Below are positions 23,770 to 33,733 of a stretch of 64,000 nt of DNA, piece after piece. This DNA comes from Auriscalpium vulgare (Eukaryota; Basidiomycota; Agaricomycetes; Russulales; Auriscalpiaceae), in contig JAHBBC010000014.1 of NCBI GenBank assembly GCA_019915015.1, positions 1,488,001 through 1,552,000 on the forward strand, given 5' to 3'. The notes under the pieces were generated by a model, which was not told the origin of the DNA, made no database searches, and saw nothing but the letters and a program-made list of their open reading frames with translations. The first letter of the stretch is position 1, and each line of letters starts with the position of its first letter. Both the position numbers and the translations under genes were made by a program.

Positions 23770-26213
23770 ACGTCACTTTGCGGCGGCACCATATCTGCAC
23801 ATTGACCACAACCAAGAGTTCATGTTCAATCATTTGTTTAGTTCAATCGCTATGGTGACTAGCACTGTTCCAACATGCATCCCAGTCTTCACCCTCACGT
23901 TCGCGCATGTGTTTTCTCTACTTAGTTCCGGAGCGGCGAGTGATCGTGTCAATCATTCACCGCATTTCTGTGCCCATAATTGTGGCAGTCTTACGCATGC
24001 TTGTGCCAGTTATCACTTTCAGACGTTCGAGCGGAAGGGCAAAGCAGAAATTCATAGGATACATAGTCACGCAGGCGTGCTTAGATACCCGGCGATACTT
24101 GCCCCCTACAAAATGAAGGGAGTCCAGCGTTCCGGGAGATATGTGCCGCGTATTGTTGACATTAGCGCCTTTGCGTCGAAATACATGCTGCCTGGCTGCG
24201 CCACTAGACTGCAGAAAGTTCATGCTAGCTTTCGAGAATTGACACGTCTGTAAATGATATGGATCGTTCCCGTGCCAGACGAAGGACTGCAATACTTCAT
24301 GATCTTCCATACGCTCTGTGTTGGAAGTATACCGTAACTTGGCAGCGTGCATGGCCAGCCATCGACATCGCCGTCATCGTCGAGACTTGAGGAGAGGCAC
24401 TGCCGAGACCAACTCCCTGTGAAGCTGCTGCTGCCAACGCCATGTTCGCCTCCGGTGATCGCTAATTAAGTGACCAAGTAACAGACCGTATGACACAGGT
24501 ACCGGCGATGCAAACAAGGAATTGTCAGCGCCCGAGCCCTTGTCCAGCAGCCCAACGCAGCCAGGGTCCATGACTGTACAGATAGACGGAGCCAAGCCGC
24601 AAGAACAGAAAGCGTCAGAGAGAATACGGCTTCCCCGTGGAAGAAACGCCGGGAGAATGACTGCATGCGGCATAAGTCCGGCATGATACAACAGCACATT
24701 CTGTAAACAAGCATCTCGGGTGTATTGTTATGAGCTGCGCCAAATGACGAGATAGTAGAGTCTCCTGCTCAGGCGCGCCAGATTGTCTGCATTCTTCCTA
24801 GGGAAGCTCTCTATAATAACCTGAAGCCTGAGAGCCGCAGTCTAGAAGATGATGGAAGAGAAGATGATATCGCCGTCAAGTTTTCCATGTCAGATTCAGA
24901 CCCCCAGTATCAGACACGTCTTGGCTCCGCCATGGGTTCAGATAGAGGCGTCGACACTTTAAATATCCTGCCGCCATGTCCGCAGAGCTATGATATTGAT
25001 TGACGATGTGGGTGCTCCTGGTTGTCCCGATTGTCCCGAAGCGTTCCTACAAAACCCGCACAGCCTAGCCGCGAAGGGTCATTCGACAAAGAAGAGATCC
25101 TTGCCTCATCTGCTGCAGTGTATAGGTGTACCCACGCTCGTCTGGAGATCAGACTACGGTCAGAGCATGATATGGAGGTCGAAGGAATCCGTACCTTGCG
25201 GTCGCCCATATGCGTTGACGGGAGAGCGAAAGCGTAGCGACCCTCGTTTCGCAATTACGTCTCCTCTTCCTGCGAGCTACGAGGTCTTGGGGCGGCGGAC
25301 GGCTTCTGGCATATGAGGATATATCGCCGTGGAGCGCGTTTCAGATCGACATGTGCCGGCCATAGGGCCCGGGCGTTGTAGTCACTAGTCGCAGGGCCGC
25401 TGATCGCGCTGACGGGCAAACGGCGTGGGGCGCGAACCTTCGCGTCCGAAGATCGTCGGGCAGGCGTGGGTGACTCCTGGCTCTCCCTGGTATCCCGGGT
25501 GGTTGTCTAAGATCTGGGCCAGCGAGGCGGCTGTGGGCCAGGTGCCGGCCGAACGTCGAGGGCCGTGCAGCTGTGTGCTGGATTAGCTTTGCGGCACCTG
25601 TCGCACTATCGGGCCGCAGAAAGGACATGAGCGCGCTCACAGTAAGCTCGCGCTTCCAGGCGCCGCGAAGATCCCGGGATTGGTCAAACAAAAGCAGGGG
25701 ATTACTCGGCTCGGCAGAGATTGTGTTTGTGACTGGCGATCGAGCCTGCGCCCAAGAATCTGTCCTATGTATTTTTGAGGACAGGCTTCTGAGGGAGTTG
25801 CGGAGATACTCGAGATGTAGTTCAAGGCGACGGTCGCTCGGCGGCCGAGGGAGACCAATGGCCTGGCTGCTACATAGATGGCCAACAGGGCGCATGAAGC
25901 AAGGATGTCTTTGAATTACGAGAGATCTGATGTTCGAGCGTACGATACCACTCCCAGTTTTAATACACACGTTCGGTACCTAGGAGAGGAGATGATATTG
26001 GCGCCGAATGAAGCTGCTGCACTCACGGCGCAGAGCAGGCTCCATAGTTGGTATTTCAAAGGAGCCCTGTCCTTCGACAGGCATCTCGTCCGTCGGGGAT
26101 GACGAATGAGGCCGAATGACTGTAGAGGCGCTGAGGGTGTACGAGGCCGGACGAATAGTAGCACGAGGCAATATCGGGCTGCGTGTCCATCATGCGCCCC
26201 AATGAATCCTAGG
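23770..26213. other. Intergenic region, no gene recognised
   Basis: About 2.4 kb from the DnaJ-X stop to the left flank of the transposon. Frames of 100-210 codons exist (for example 25341-25970 on the minus strand) but overlap one another on both strands and show neither domains nor splice continuity. A decayed gene near 25.3-26.1 kb cannot be excluded. Confidence 0.4.
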
Positions 26214-26221
26214 ACACCGCA
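26214..26221. repeat. Left target-site duplication (8 bp)
   Basis: The octamer acaccgca immediately precedes the left inverted repeat and is repeated exactly at 31550-31557 just outside the right one. Eight bases is the duplication length of hAT transposons. Confidence 0.95.
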
Positions 26222-26241
26222 TAGTGTTGCGGGAAAAACCT
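26222..26241. repeat. Left terminal inverted repeat
   Basis: It begins tagtgttgcggg and ends aaaaacct. The reverse complement of the right end begins tagcgttgcggg, so a single T/C difference separates the two ends. Confidence 0.93.
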
Positions 26242-26600
26242 CTGGCCAGTATCCCCCCGGTAAGGTACCGGTGGCGCTCCTAGCCGGGGAGGTATCAAAC
26301 CGGTACCGTACCAGGGAAATAGTCACGTGATGTTTAGTTCCCACGCAGTAGCAGCTCGATTTTCGCGTACACACGAGGATTTGGAATGGTTTCAATGCAT
26401 CAGATGAAGATTTAGCAGTGTATGTATCCATAGCCAAATTGCCAGAGCTTAGCCGTAGGTGCCCCGACCTGTACGAATTCGCTGCTGCCTGCTACACAAG
26501 TGTCATGATTTGTCAGCAGACGCGGCTTTTGCAAGGCTGCCGCAGCACTCGAGCGTACATTGTAACAACGCGTACAATACATACTGAAACCTCGGGAGGC

Positions 26601-29600
26601 TTATTGAAACAAGGCATCTGTGCTGAAATCATTGTCCTCTTCATCAGAATCTGGTATGCTCTCGTCCCTAGCCTGACCTGCACTGACTCCGACAGCAGGG
26701 TTCCGACGTGCAGGAAGCTGAGCTTCCTCCGCGAGGACATCAGATAAAATTGCAGACCTCAGGTTGATGTGAGGCATCTTGATGAAAGCATTGGCAGGTT
26801 CGTACGGTTCTGCCAGGTCTTCACCTTGAACGTCATTGTCGTCATTGTCGTCTTCTTCGTCCGACATCGGTGCGGGTGCGTTTTCTGAAGAGGGGAATAC
26901 CTTCTTTTCGATGTTGTAGAACTTGACCGAAGGGAATTGATTAGTGTGCGCGCGCACCTGCTCGAATGGTTGGAACACTGTGTACTTCAATAAAGAACGG
27001 AGGTTGCTTACCTTGCTCTTAGACATGTGGTACTGTCGGACTTGAGTCATTGCAGACATGTTATGCACGGATAGCCGATTCCTATGCTTTGGAGTAAGCC
27101 ATGTGAATGTAGAGCCAGTCCGTTCATCGGGCATGGAGTTGACTCGGACGGAATACAGTTTGATAGCGAGATGCTATTCATGACAGCATCAGTCGGCAGC
27201 GCTCGGTGAATCATACGGACACGAACACGTACCGGAAGGATGTGCACATTATCAGAGCCAACACGGCCCTTCCACCACTTAAGGACCGCCTGCGGAACCG
27301 TATCGTCGAGCGGATGATCGAATGGGAACTGGTGTCGAGCATAGGCTAGAGTTTCCCTGTGAAGTTGGGCTGTAAATGATTTCCCTTTTTTTGCCCACTT
27401 CAAGAATGCCTTCTTATGGCCATGAACGATCTCTTTCTCTCCGATGTTGGCTAAGAAGCGGACAACGGACTCGAAAATTGATGGATGCCGAACACCAATG
27501 AGTGTCACCTTCTCGCCTTCCGGTAGCCACAGGTCCGACGTGATAAGATCTGATTGATGCACACATAAGACAGCGACGAGATGCAAGCAAAAGAATGGCT
27601 CTAACCAGGGTTCAGATATGCTGCAGCAAGGTATGCATTATTAGCTATGTTGCCATCCAGAAAGAGTTGGCGATGTCGCGCATTGAGGATGCCGCGGATG
27701 GCGTTCGCGACCTCAGCGTCAAAATACAGCCTAGGATTTTGAAAGGCGTCCTCTGTTGCACGAATAACAGCATGCCAGAATATATAGACGTCGGCAGCAG
27801 TCGCCTCCAGAGCCTCCAGGCAGGCTAATGCCTTTGTTGCAGGCAAAGTGGCCGCGATGAACTGGGAGAGACCAGACTCGAACTTGAATGTCTGGTGATC
27901 ATCCGGTGCAGGCTGAAAATACTCAGCAATTTCCTGCGAATGTTGTCAGCAAGTCATTTCGTCTAGTCGATCCATCAATTGTACCTCATAAAGTCCGTTA
28001 GGCGATTCACGGATGACTTTCTTGATCGCAGCTGAGGACCGATGGACAGAGCGAGCAGAGAGCGGGATTGTTGCGAATCTCGTCTTTCCGATAGCCTCCA
28101 GGCCGCGTCCTGTCTTTAGTTTTTCACGAGCTTTCTTGAGGGCTGCATGTCCAGCGTGCGAGGTATGAAATAATGTTATTGTCTGCCGCACCACACGGAT
28201 GATCTGGTTGCGGATTAGATCTGATTAATGCTGGTAGTGTGGACGTTTGCGCACCGGTTTGAAAACATCAATGAGATTAATCTCAAGGATTGTGCGATTC
28301 AAGTGATGGCAAACATCCGCAAGATTGAGCGCAGTGGGCATGAGGGCCAGAATTGCAATGGAACGCGAGGCTCGCGTGTTACCCGTGCTATCACATGTCA
28401 GGCCGGAAAACCTGGACGGACCGATGGCATTGACAATCTGCGCGAAGTTGTTAGAAATTGCTGAAGTAGTTAAGTTCCAATGCCCACGCACCGGACTTGC
28501 GACATTCTCAACAATCCAAGGTGCAGTGTGCGACTCGGAAGTTGCCTCCCGTGTGTCCATCAAGTATACTTCACGGTCTGAGGTCGAGACGTGTACAGTC
28601 CAGTAGGACTCACGACCTGTCGAAGTTCCGCCGTCATAGGAGAGAGTGAGGTCTTCCTGACCTTGCAGATACTTGAGTTGCTCCGGCGGACCCACGATGC
28701 TTCGTTTACGATGCCTTCATATTCGAGCTTGTCTCTGGTTGAAGGTGCATATGATGGTAAGGCAATCTCAAGCATCTCCTTCCACTCCGGGCGCGAGACG
28801 ATATATGTTGGCAAACCCGCGACGCATATGAGTTTAAGAATGGCAAGGTCGAGCTTTCTGTGACGCTCGAGCTTCCCAAGCGCCTTTGCTTGCCGAAAGA
28901 ACGCATGTGTCGCGGCGCCTGCATCTTGCTTCTCCCCATCTTGTCCAATTCCATCTTGAGCTCCTAGTTCCTTCGCAACCATCATGGATCCTTTCGAATT
29001 GGTGAGCTCCTGGACCTGCGCAGACAGTGCCTTTCCAGCTGAATGTATGTGCACTTTCTCCCGCAGCTCTGAGGACAGCTTGGGGCAGTCCTTTGCATGA
29101 CGAACGACTCGGATCAACGCTCGATGTCGGAAAGTATGATGGCAAGGGTTATCAGGACCTCCGACACAGCGCCAGAGCAGCGTAGTTGGATTGTCGCGGC
29201 GATAGCAAGCCTCGGTGAGAGCGTCCATCAGAGGATCCGGCGGCCGTCCTCCCCGGCGCGCATCCTTCTTCGGCTGCACCCATTTGACAAGGTCACCAGG
29301 GTTAAGCTCAATCTCCATGTCGCTCCCATCTTCTTCCCCCATCTCGTTCACATACGGAGCTGCGCCGTCCGCAACTCCTTCGGCATCTGATTTCTGTTCA
29401 TCGAGCTGCTGGTCTTGCAGTACCGGTGAACTACTAGGCTGCTTGTGCGTAGCGACTGTGTTTCCGCCCGAACGCTTTGCAACCTGTAAGCAAAGCTTCT
29501 GTTACTTACTGCTGTCGCGCGCTGACAACCTCTTTGGGCACTTACAGTTGACGTTCCAGCAATATGCAGATTCAACGGCGCCGGTTTGAAGACCTCGTCC

Positions 29601-31116
29601 CACTGCTGCTTGCTCCCCGCATTGCCGGAACTCTCCGCCGGTTCCTTTCCTTTCGAAGCGGCATTTTTCTTCGTGCGTTTGGCTGGCACGGTGAGTGGCG
29701 TGACATTGGTGGCTACACTCAGTCGCCTCTTAACGACGCCTTCTAGACTCAATAACTGCGGCTTCGTGAACGCCGATGTGTGCGCACTTGCCCGTATAAG
29801 CATGCCAGGCGCTAGCATATTGGACTTGTATTTGAGACTGTCCTGCACTGTCGGTGAGTCGAGTCCGCAAGTAAGTGAAGCTGAGCGCGCACTGACCATG
29901 TCACGTAGGTAACACATTATGTCAGCAAGGTGTCGAATGCGTTGCACGACACAGTCTGTATCCGAGAGGAGATGGATGTCGTCGGGGATGAGATGGTGAG
30001 CAAGAGAATTGTGGCTGAGGACAGAGCAGGAGAAGCTGTCGAGCTGTGGGGTGCATGGTAACACGTTGAGTGAAAGCGGCCCAGTCGCTCCGTGTTGTCC
30101 TAACCACCATTCTATCATCTCCAACAGCTCGCGGGGCGGCTTCCGTCCAAGAGAATCAGCATAGAAAGCCGTGTGTGGCTCTACGCTGATCGCAACGGAC
30201 ACCCAGTGATTTGTCTCGTGTACGGCTGCTGGCAAGAGCACATCCGCGCCATCGATCCGCACCCCGATCGTCATTCCAACCTCCTTGAGTGATCCATCTT
30301 GCAGCTGCGAGCCAGCCAATCGTAGGGGAGTGATGCCGCGCATTGATTGGTAAGATGTTCCGCTAGCATTGAGTCGTGCGCGGTTGCGGTACGTGTCAAT
30401 GAGCTTGACTGATGCCGCACTCGGCAGTATACATGCCGGCTTGCCTTGTCTTTGCAGACGATGACCTAGCAGCATCCCCAGCTGATCCATATGCTCCGCC
30501 GCCAGCCAACGCCGACCACAGTACGATGTAAGCGTCTTTGGATCGACGCCCATCGTCGTTGGGAGGGGTACGTCCCATGGCCAGTCGTCGAGGAGTGCTG
30601 ACGTGTCTGCAGCAAGGGACTTCACCTCGTCGTTGAGCAAGCCCTCGGTCCAAGTCTTCAACCACGCAGTGGCCAGAGAAAGGCGCGCCTTGGCAGCGAG
30701 TATGCGCCGGACCTCGTACCAGTAGGTGAGAACCCACATCGGGGTTTTGAGTGTTTGTTGAGTGACCGACTCTTGAACAGGATAGCCCAGGCAAGCATAG
30801 CCTGTCTCTAGGGCGGGGATGACGCGGTTTTGCAGGATTTCCAACACCTCGGTGTGCGGCGGCATCGGCCTAGAGAGCAGGACCATTGCATTTGCGGCCG
30901 TTATGAAGCTTTGGCCCTTCGAGAAGAGTGTGCTCTGCTGGAGCAGAGACGGCGCGTTCGCCCCGGTGGGACAGGGAAATTTTGGATATCGGCATTGCGC
31001 AGGGCTGGTGTGGGTAGTAGGACATGTTTAATGTCGTCGGGAATGGGTATTCTTTTGAGGATATCACCCAGAGTTTGAAATGAGTCGATGTCGTGGATGA
31101 CCTCGTCGTCCGCCAT
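26601..31116 (-). CDS. Ulp1-type cysteine peptidase fused to hAT transposase
   Basis: Reading begins MADDEVIHDIDSF at 31116. The first part is a Ulp1 (C48) peptidase: NHWVSVAI (catalytic His), YADSLG (Asp) and PQLDSFSC (Gln and Cys). A 62-base intron (29484-29545, gtaagt...ttacag) joins LHIAGTST in frame to VAKRSGGNTV and on to a zinc-finger-like block with CYRRDN, CVGGPDNPCHHTF and HAKDC. Next is the DUF659/transposase core (LTLSYDGGTSTGRESYW, LADVCHHLNRTIL, GLEAIGKTRFATI, ADVYIFWHAV). The C-terminal dimerisation region has LAIKLYSVRVNSMPDERTGS and an acidic tail ending at TAA 26603-26601. Two positions need one extra base to keep frame: the CCCC run at 30961-30964 and cggcgg near 28684-28689. 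The family is certain; the fusion rests on the intron. Confidence 0.82.
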
Positions 31117-31529
31117 TTGACAGTTTTGAGGGTTGGCAAAATGTGCTAGGCCAGTGTCGAAGGTGAAGATTGCGCCCTCATTTAGTCACTCACTACGGAG
31201 TGTAAATGTCGATCACAGCAACGGGTCGATCATACACACGTTGCTGCATACAACACTCTTGCAACTATCCCATGCCGAGGCGGGATGTGTCTAATACCTC
31301 CTTAAACATCCGCGTAGCATTGCACAACCACCTTACGACTGCCGGCCATGTCTGCGTGCGAGGCTGCGAGCCTCATGGCTCATGGGCCGGCGCCGGGCGC
31401 CGGAGGGGCCGACACACATCACGTGCTGGAGGTATTGTACCGGGTATATTGGGGCCCAGGGCAGGGCAGGTATGGTACCGGTACTATACAGGTACATTAC
31501 CGGGGAAAAACGTTTTCGGGGAAAAACTC

Positions 31530-31549
31530 AGGTTTTTCCCGCAACGCTA
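31530..31549. repeat. Right terminal inverted repeat
   Basis: The sequence aggtttttcccgcaac plus gcta is the reverse complement of the left end apart from one base. It is followed directly by the second copy of acaccgca. Confidence 0.93.
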
Positions 31550-31557
31550 ACACCGCA
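31550..31557. repeat. Right target-site duplication (8 bp)
   Basis: The octamer acaccgca is identical to 26214-26221 and abuts the right inverted repeat. Confidence 0.95.
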
Positions 31558-32266
31558 TGTGTTGTCGGTTGCGGCGGTGCGCGGGAAAGAGGGTTCCTAG
31601 GGTTCTGTCAATTCATCAAACCAAGTGCAGTTGTCGTCGCGCCACAGCATGCTCGCCGCCTCGAAACGGGGATGAAGCTGGGTGAAGCTGAGAGAGAATA
31701 TTTGCGCGTGACGTGATGGTAGTGTGAGCGTGACACGACGCGTCGGGATATGTGGCCACGCGCCACACCGCACAGTTGCCGAGACGACGGCCGCACGCCC
31801 GTTCTCCCGCCCCAGCGTCGTCCTTCACCGTCGCCCTGGAGAGCTCTCCTGCCAGGACACACAGTCTTGCCGTGTCCCCAGTCTCCAGTCGCATGCTTCT
31901 TCTCAGAGTCCGACGTCTGCGACATGCCAAATGGGCCGTATGTCGGCATATCCTCCCGCCTGGCTATGCCCCTTCACAGCGCTCAGGCTAGCTATATAAT
32001 CTCTTCCGCTGCTGCCCTCGCTGCCACTTGAGCCTCTCGACGTCACCATCTCTCGCCTCCTAGGACATCAGGGCTAGGGTGCGACTTGTGCCCGATCAAC
32101 CTCCCATCCTCGAGGCTGCTTCCCATCACTTCACCAACTTTGTCGTCAGCACCCCCTCTCTCTATAACCCACCCTTGATCTCCTCTGCATCATCACACGC
32201 CCCGCATTGTCACTCCCGTCTCGCCTTCCTTTCATCCCCCACCCCTTAACCCGTCCCTCTACTGCA
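31558..32266. other. Intergenic region with promoter of the next gene
   Basis: About 710 bases. The stretch from about 31,990 has the pyrimidine-rich character (long C/T runs up to the ATG at 32267) common in basidiomycete promoters and 5' leaders. A TATA-like tatataat occurs at about 31,991-31,998. Confidence 0.5.
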
Positions 32267-33412
32267 ATGTCCTTCGAGCAACAGCAATATGGTCGCTCGG
32301 CCATGTCCAACCGCCGCCCTTCGTTTTCTGGGCCTCCACAAAACTTCCCGCCCCTCAACGACCAGTTTCACAACAACAACCAATTCAACGACTTCCCATC
32401 TATGAACGATCAATTCCGCAACAATCAATTCGACAACGGACCTGGCTTCCCTGAGGTGAGCGGCCCGCCCCCGCTCGTGCCGCCTCCGCCCTTCCCGCCC
32501 TCGGGGCCGCCCTTCCCGCCTACGACGGGTTTTGACATGTCATCATCCTCTCGTGGACAGTCCATTCCTCCGAGCGGTGGTGGCTTCATGCCTGGGCCAT
32601 ATCCTCCCCCGGCGGCCAGTCCTTCTCGGCGAACACACGTGAGCAGCGCCCCTCCCCCACGGGCTCGTTCCCGCCCCCGTCGAGCTTCGATCCGATCGGA
32701 CCTCCTCCTCCGCCCCACACAGCATACAACGACTACAACGACCTGCCGCCCGCAGACGGCTACTTCCCCTCTCAGCGCGCACGCACGCACAGCAGCGGCG
32801 CATACGGCCCGCCGCCGTTCGTCGGCCCGCCCATGCCGCTCTCGCAGTATCCGTCGCAGTACAACTCGAGACGCTCGCGACGCGCATCCACATCCGGCGC
32901 GTACGCCGCGAAGGAGCCGTACCAGTACGACGGCATGCAGGTCAAGTTCCGTGTCAAGGGGTCCCACAGGAACGGCATCTCGCTGAGCGAGGCGGTGGGC
33001 AATGTCCGCCTGTCCAGCAGCAATGCATACACTTTCCGCGACCTCAACACGGACAGCCGCGGCCGGGTCCGTCTGATTGTCCGGGTGCGTCGATTTCATT
33101 CATTCAATTCACCTGTTCTGAGGCGTGTATGTGCTGCAGTGGACGGGTTATCGCTCTGGCAGCTACGAGATACCGATTAGTGGGTACTCTGACGGTCGCA
33201 CGGTGGACCTGCAGAGCCTCGCGCGCCGCATTACCCGCGGTGTCGTTCACTTCCTTTCGGTAAATATTCTTTTGCTGTCGAAGGATCCCGCAACTAATCC
33301 CATCGATTTATCCCAGGCAAATCACATCTCCATCCCATGGGATCGTGTTGTCCTTCACCGCCTCGAAGAAACGTCCGTCGGAACCTGGATGCCCGTGCTG
33401 ACCACGTATTAA
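32267..33412 (+). CDS. Proline-rich protein with conserved basidiomycete C-terminal domain
   Basis: ATG at 32267 (MSFEQQQYGRSAMSNRR). The first 120 residues are low-complexity: Asn/Phe/Gln repeats (NDQFHNNNQFNDF) then Pro-rich. The C-terminal half is compact and looks conserved: YDGMQVKFRVKGSHRNGISL, AYTFRDLNTDSRGRVRLIV, then WTGYRSGSYEIPISGY, and IPWDRVVLHRLEETSVGTW at the end. Two introns split this half (about 33085-33140 and 33260-33316). I take it for one of the uncharacterised agaricomycete families but cannot name it. The two halves lie in different frames. Either an intron from gtgagc (near 32640) to ctctcag (near 32780) joins them, or the CCCCC run at 32606-32610 lacks one C. The intervening sequence reads like coding Pro-rich protein, which favours a missing base. 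Confidence 0.7.
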
Positions 33413-33733
33413 ATGTGCTCATATGTCTTTGTCACTCGACCGCCAACCATCCTTACAGTACTGTATGACCTACTTCTCTTCCCCTCACTGTAATGACTCC
33501 CTGGCCCACAAAGCGTTCAATGACAGCAAACGACTTGTGAAGATGCTGTCTGCCACGTGCCGATTGTTTGACATCTTGTGCTAGATACTACTCGCGGAGG
33601 TACGCAGGCGCATGCTGTGGACAAGATTTGGGCCACAGCACGGTGACTGCGGCGATGGCGAGTAGCTGCGGTCAGTCGAAGGACAGTCGGCGTTGAGCAC
33701 AGAACAAGTATTACATATCCAGTGATACCTAAA
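33413..33733. other. Convergent intergenic spacer
   Basis: 320 bases between convergent stops. It probably holds the 3' ends and poly(A) signals of both genes; nothing else seen. Confidence 0.4.

Larger units (their letters stand above)
26222..31549 (-). mobile_element. hAT-type DNA transposon with Ulp1-transposase gene, 5,328 bp
   Basis: The element is bounded by inverted repeats (26222-26241 and 31530-31549; 19 of 20 positions match when one is reverse-complemented) and by a perfect 8-bp target duplication, acaccgca. Both subterminal regions carry the palindrome-like nonamer ggtaccggt (26264-26272, inverted at 26299-26307, and 31474-31482). They also carry cacgtgatg in inverted orientation (26324-26332 and 31417-31425). 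These are typical of transposase-binding subterminal repeats. The interior holds one long minus-strand coding unit with a Ulp1 peptidase and a hAT transposase. The intact duplication and near-identical ends argue for a fairly recent insertion into the intergenic space between the DnaJ-X gene and the proline-rich gene. Whether it can still move depends on whether two apparent frame breaks in the gene are real. Confidence 0.93.

Noticed and set aside
25341..25970. 209-codon minus-strand frame left of the transposon
   Set aside because: Overlapped by several equally open frames, no motif and no good splice partners. Possible relic, but not supportable as a gene.
32425..33099. 224-codon minus-strand frame
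   Set aside because: Antisense to the proline-rich gene; composition reflects the complement of Pro codons and no domain is seen.
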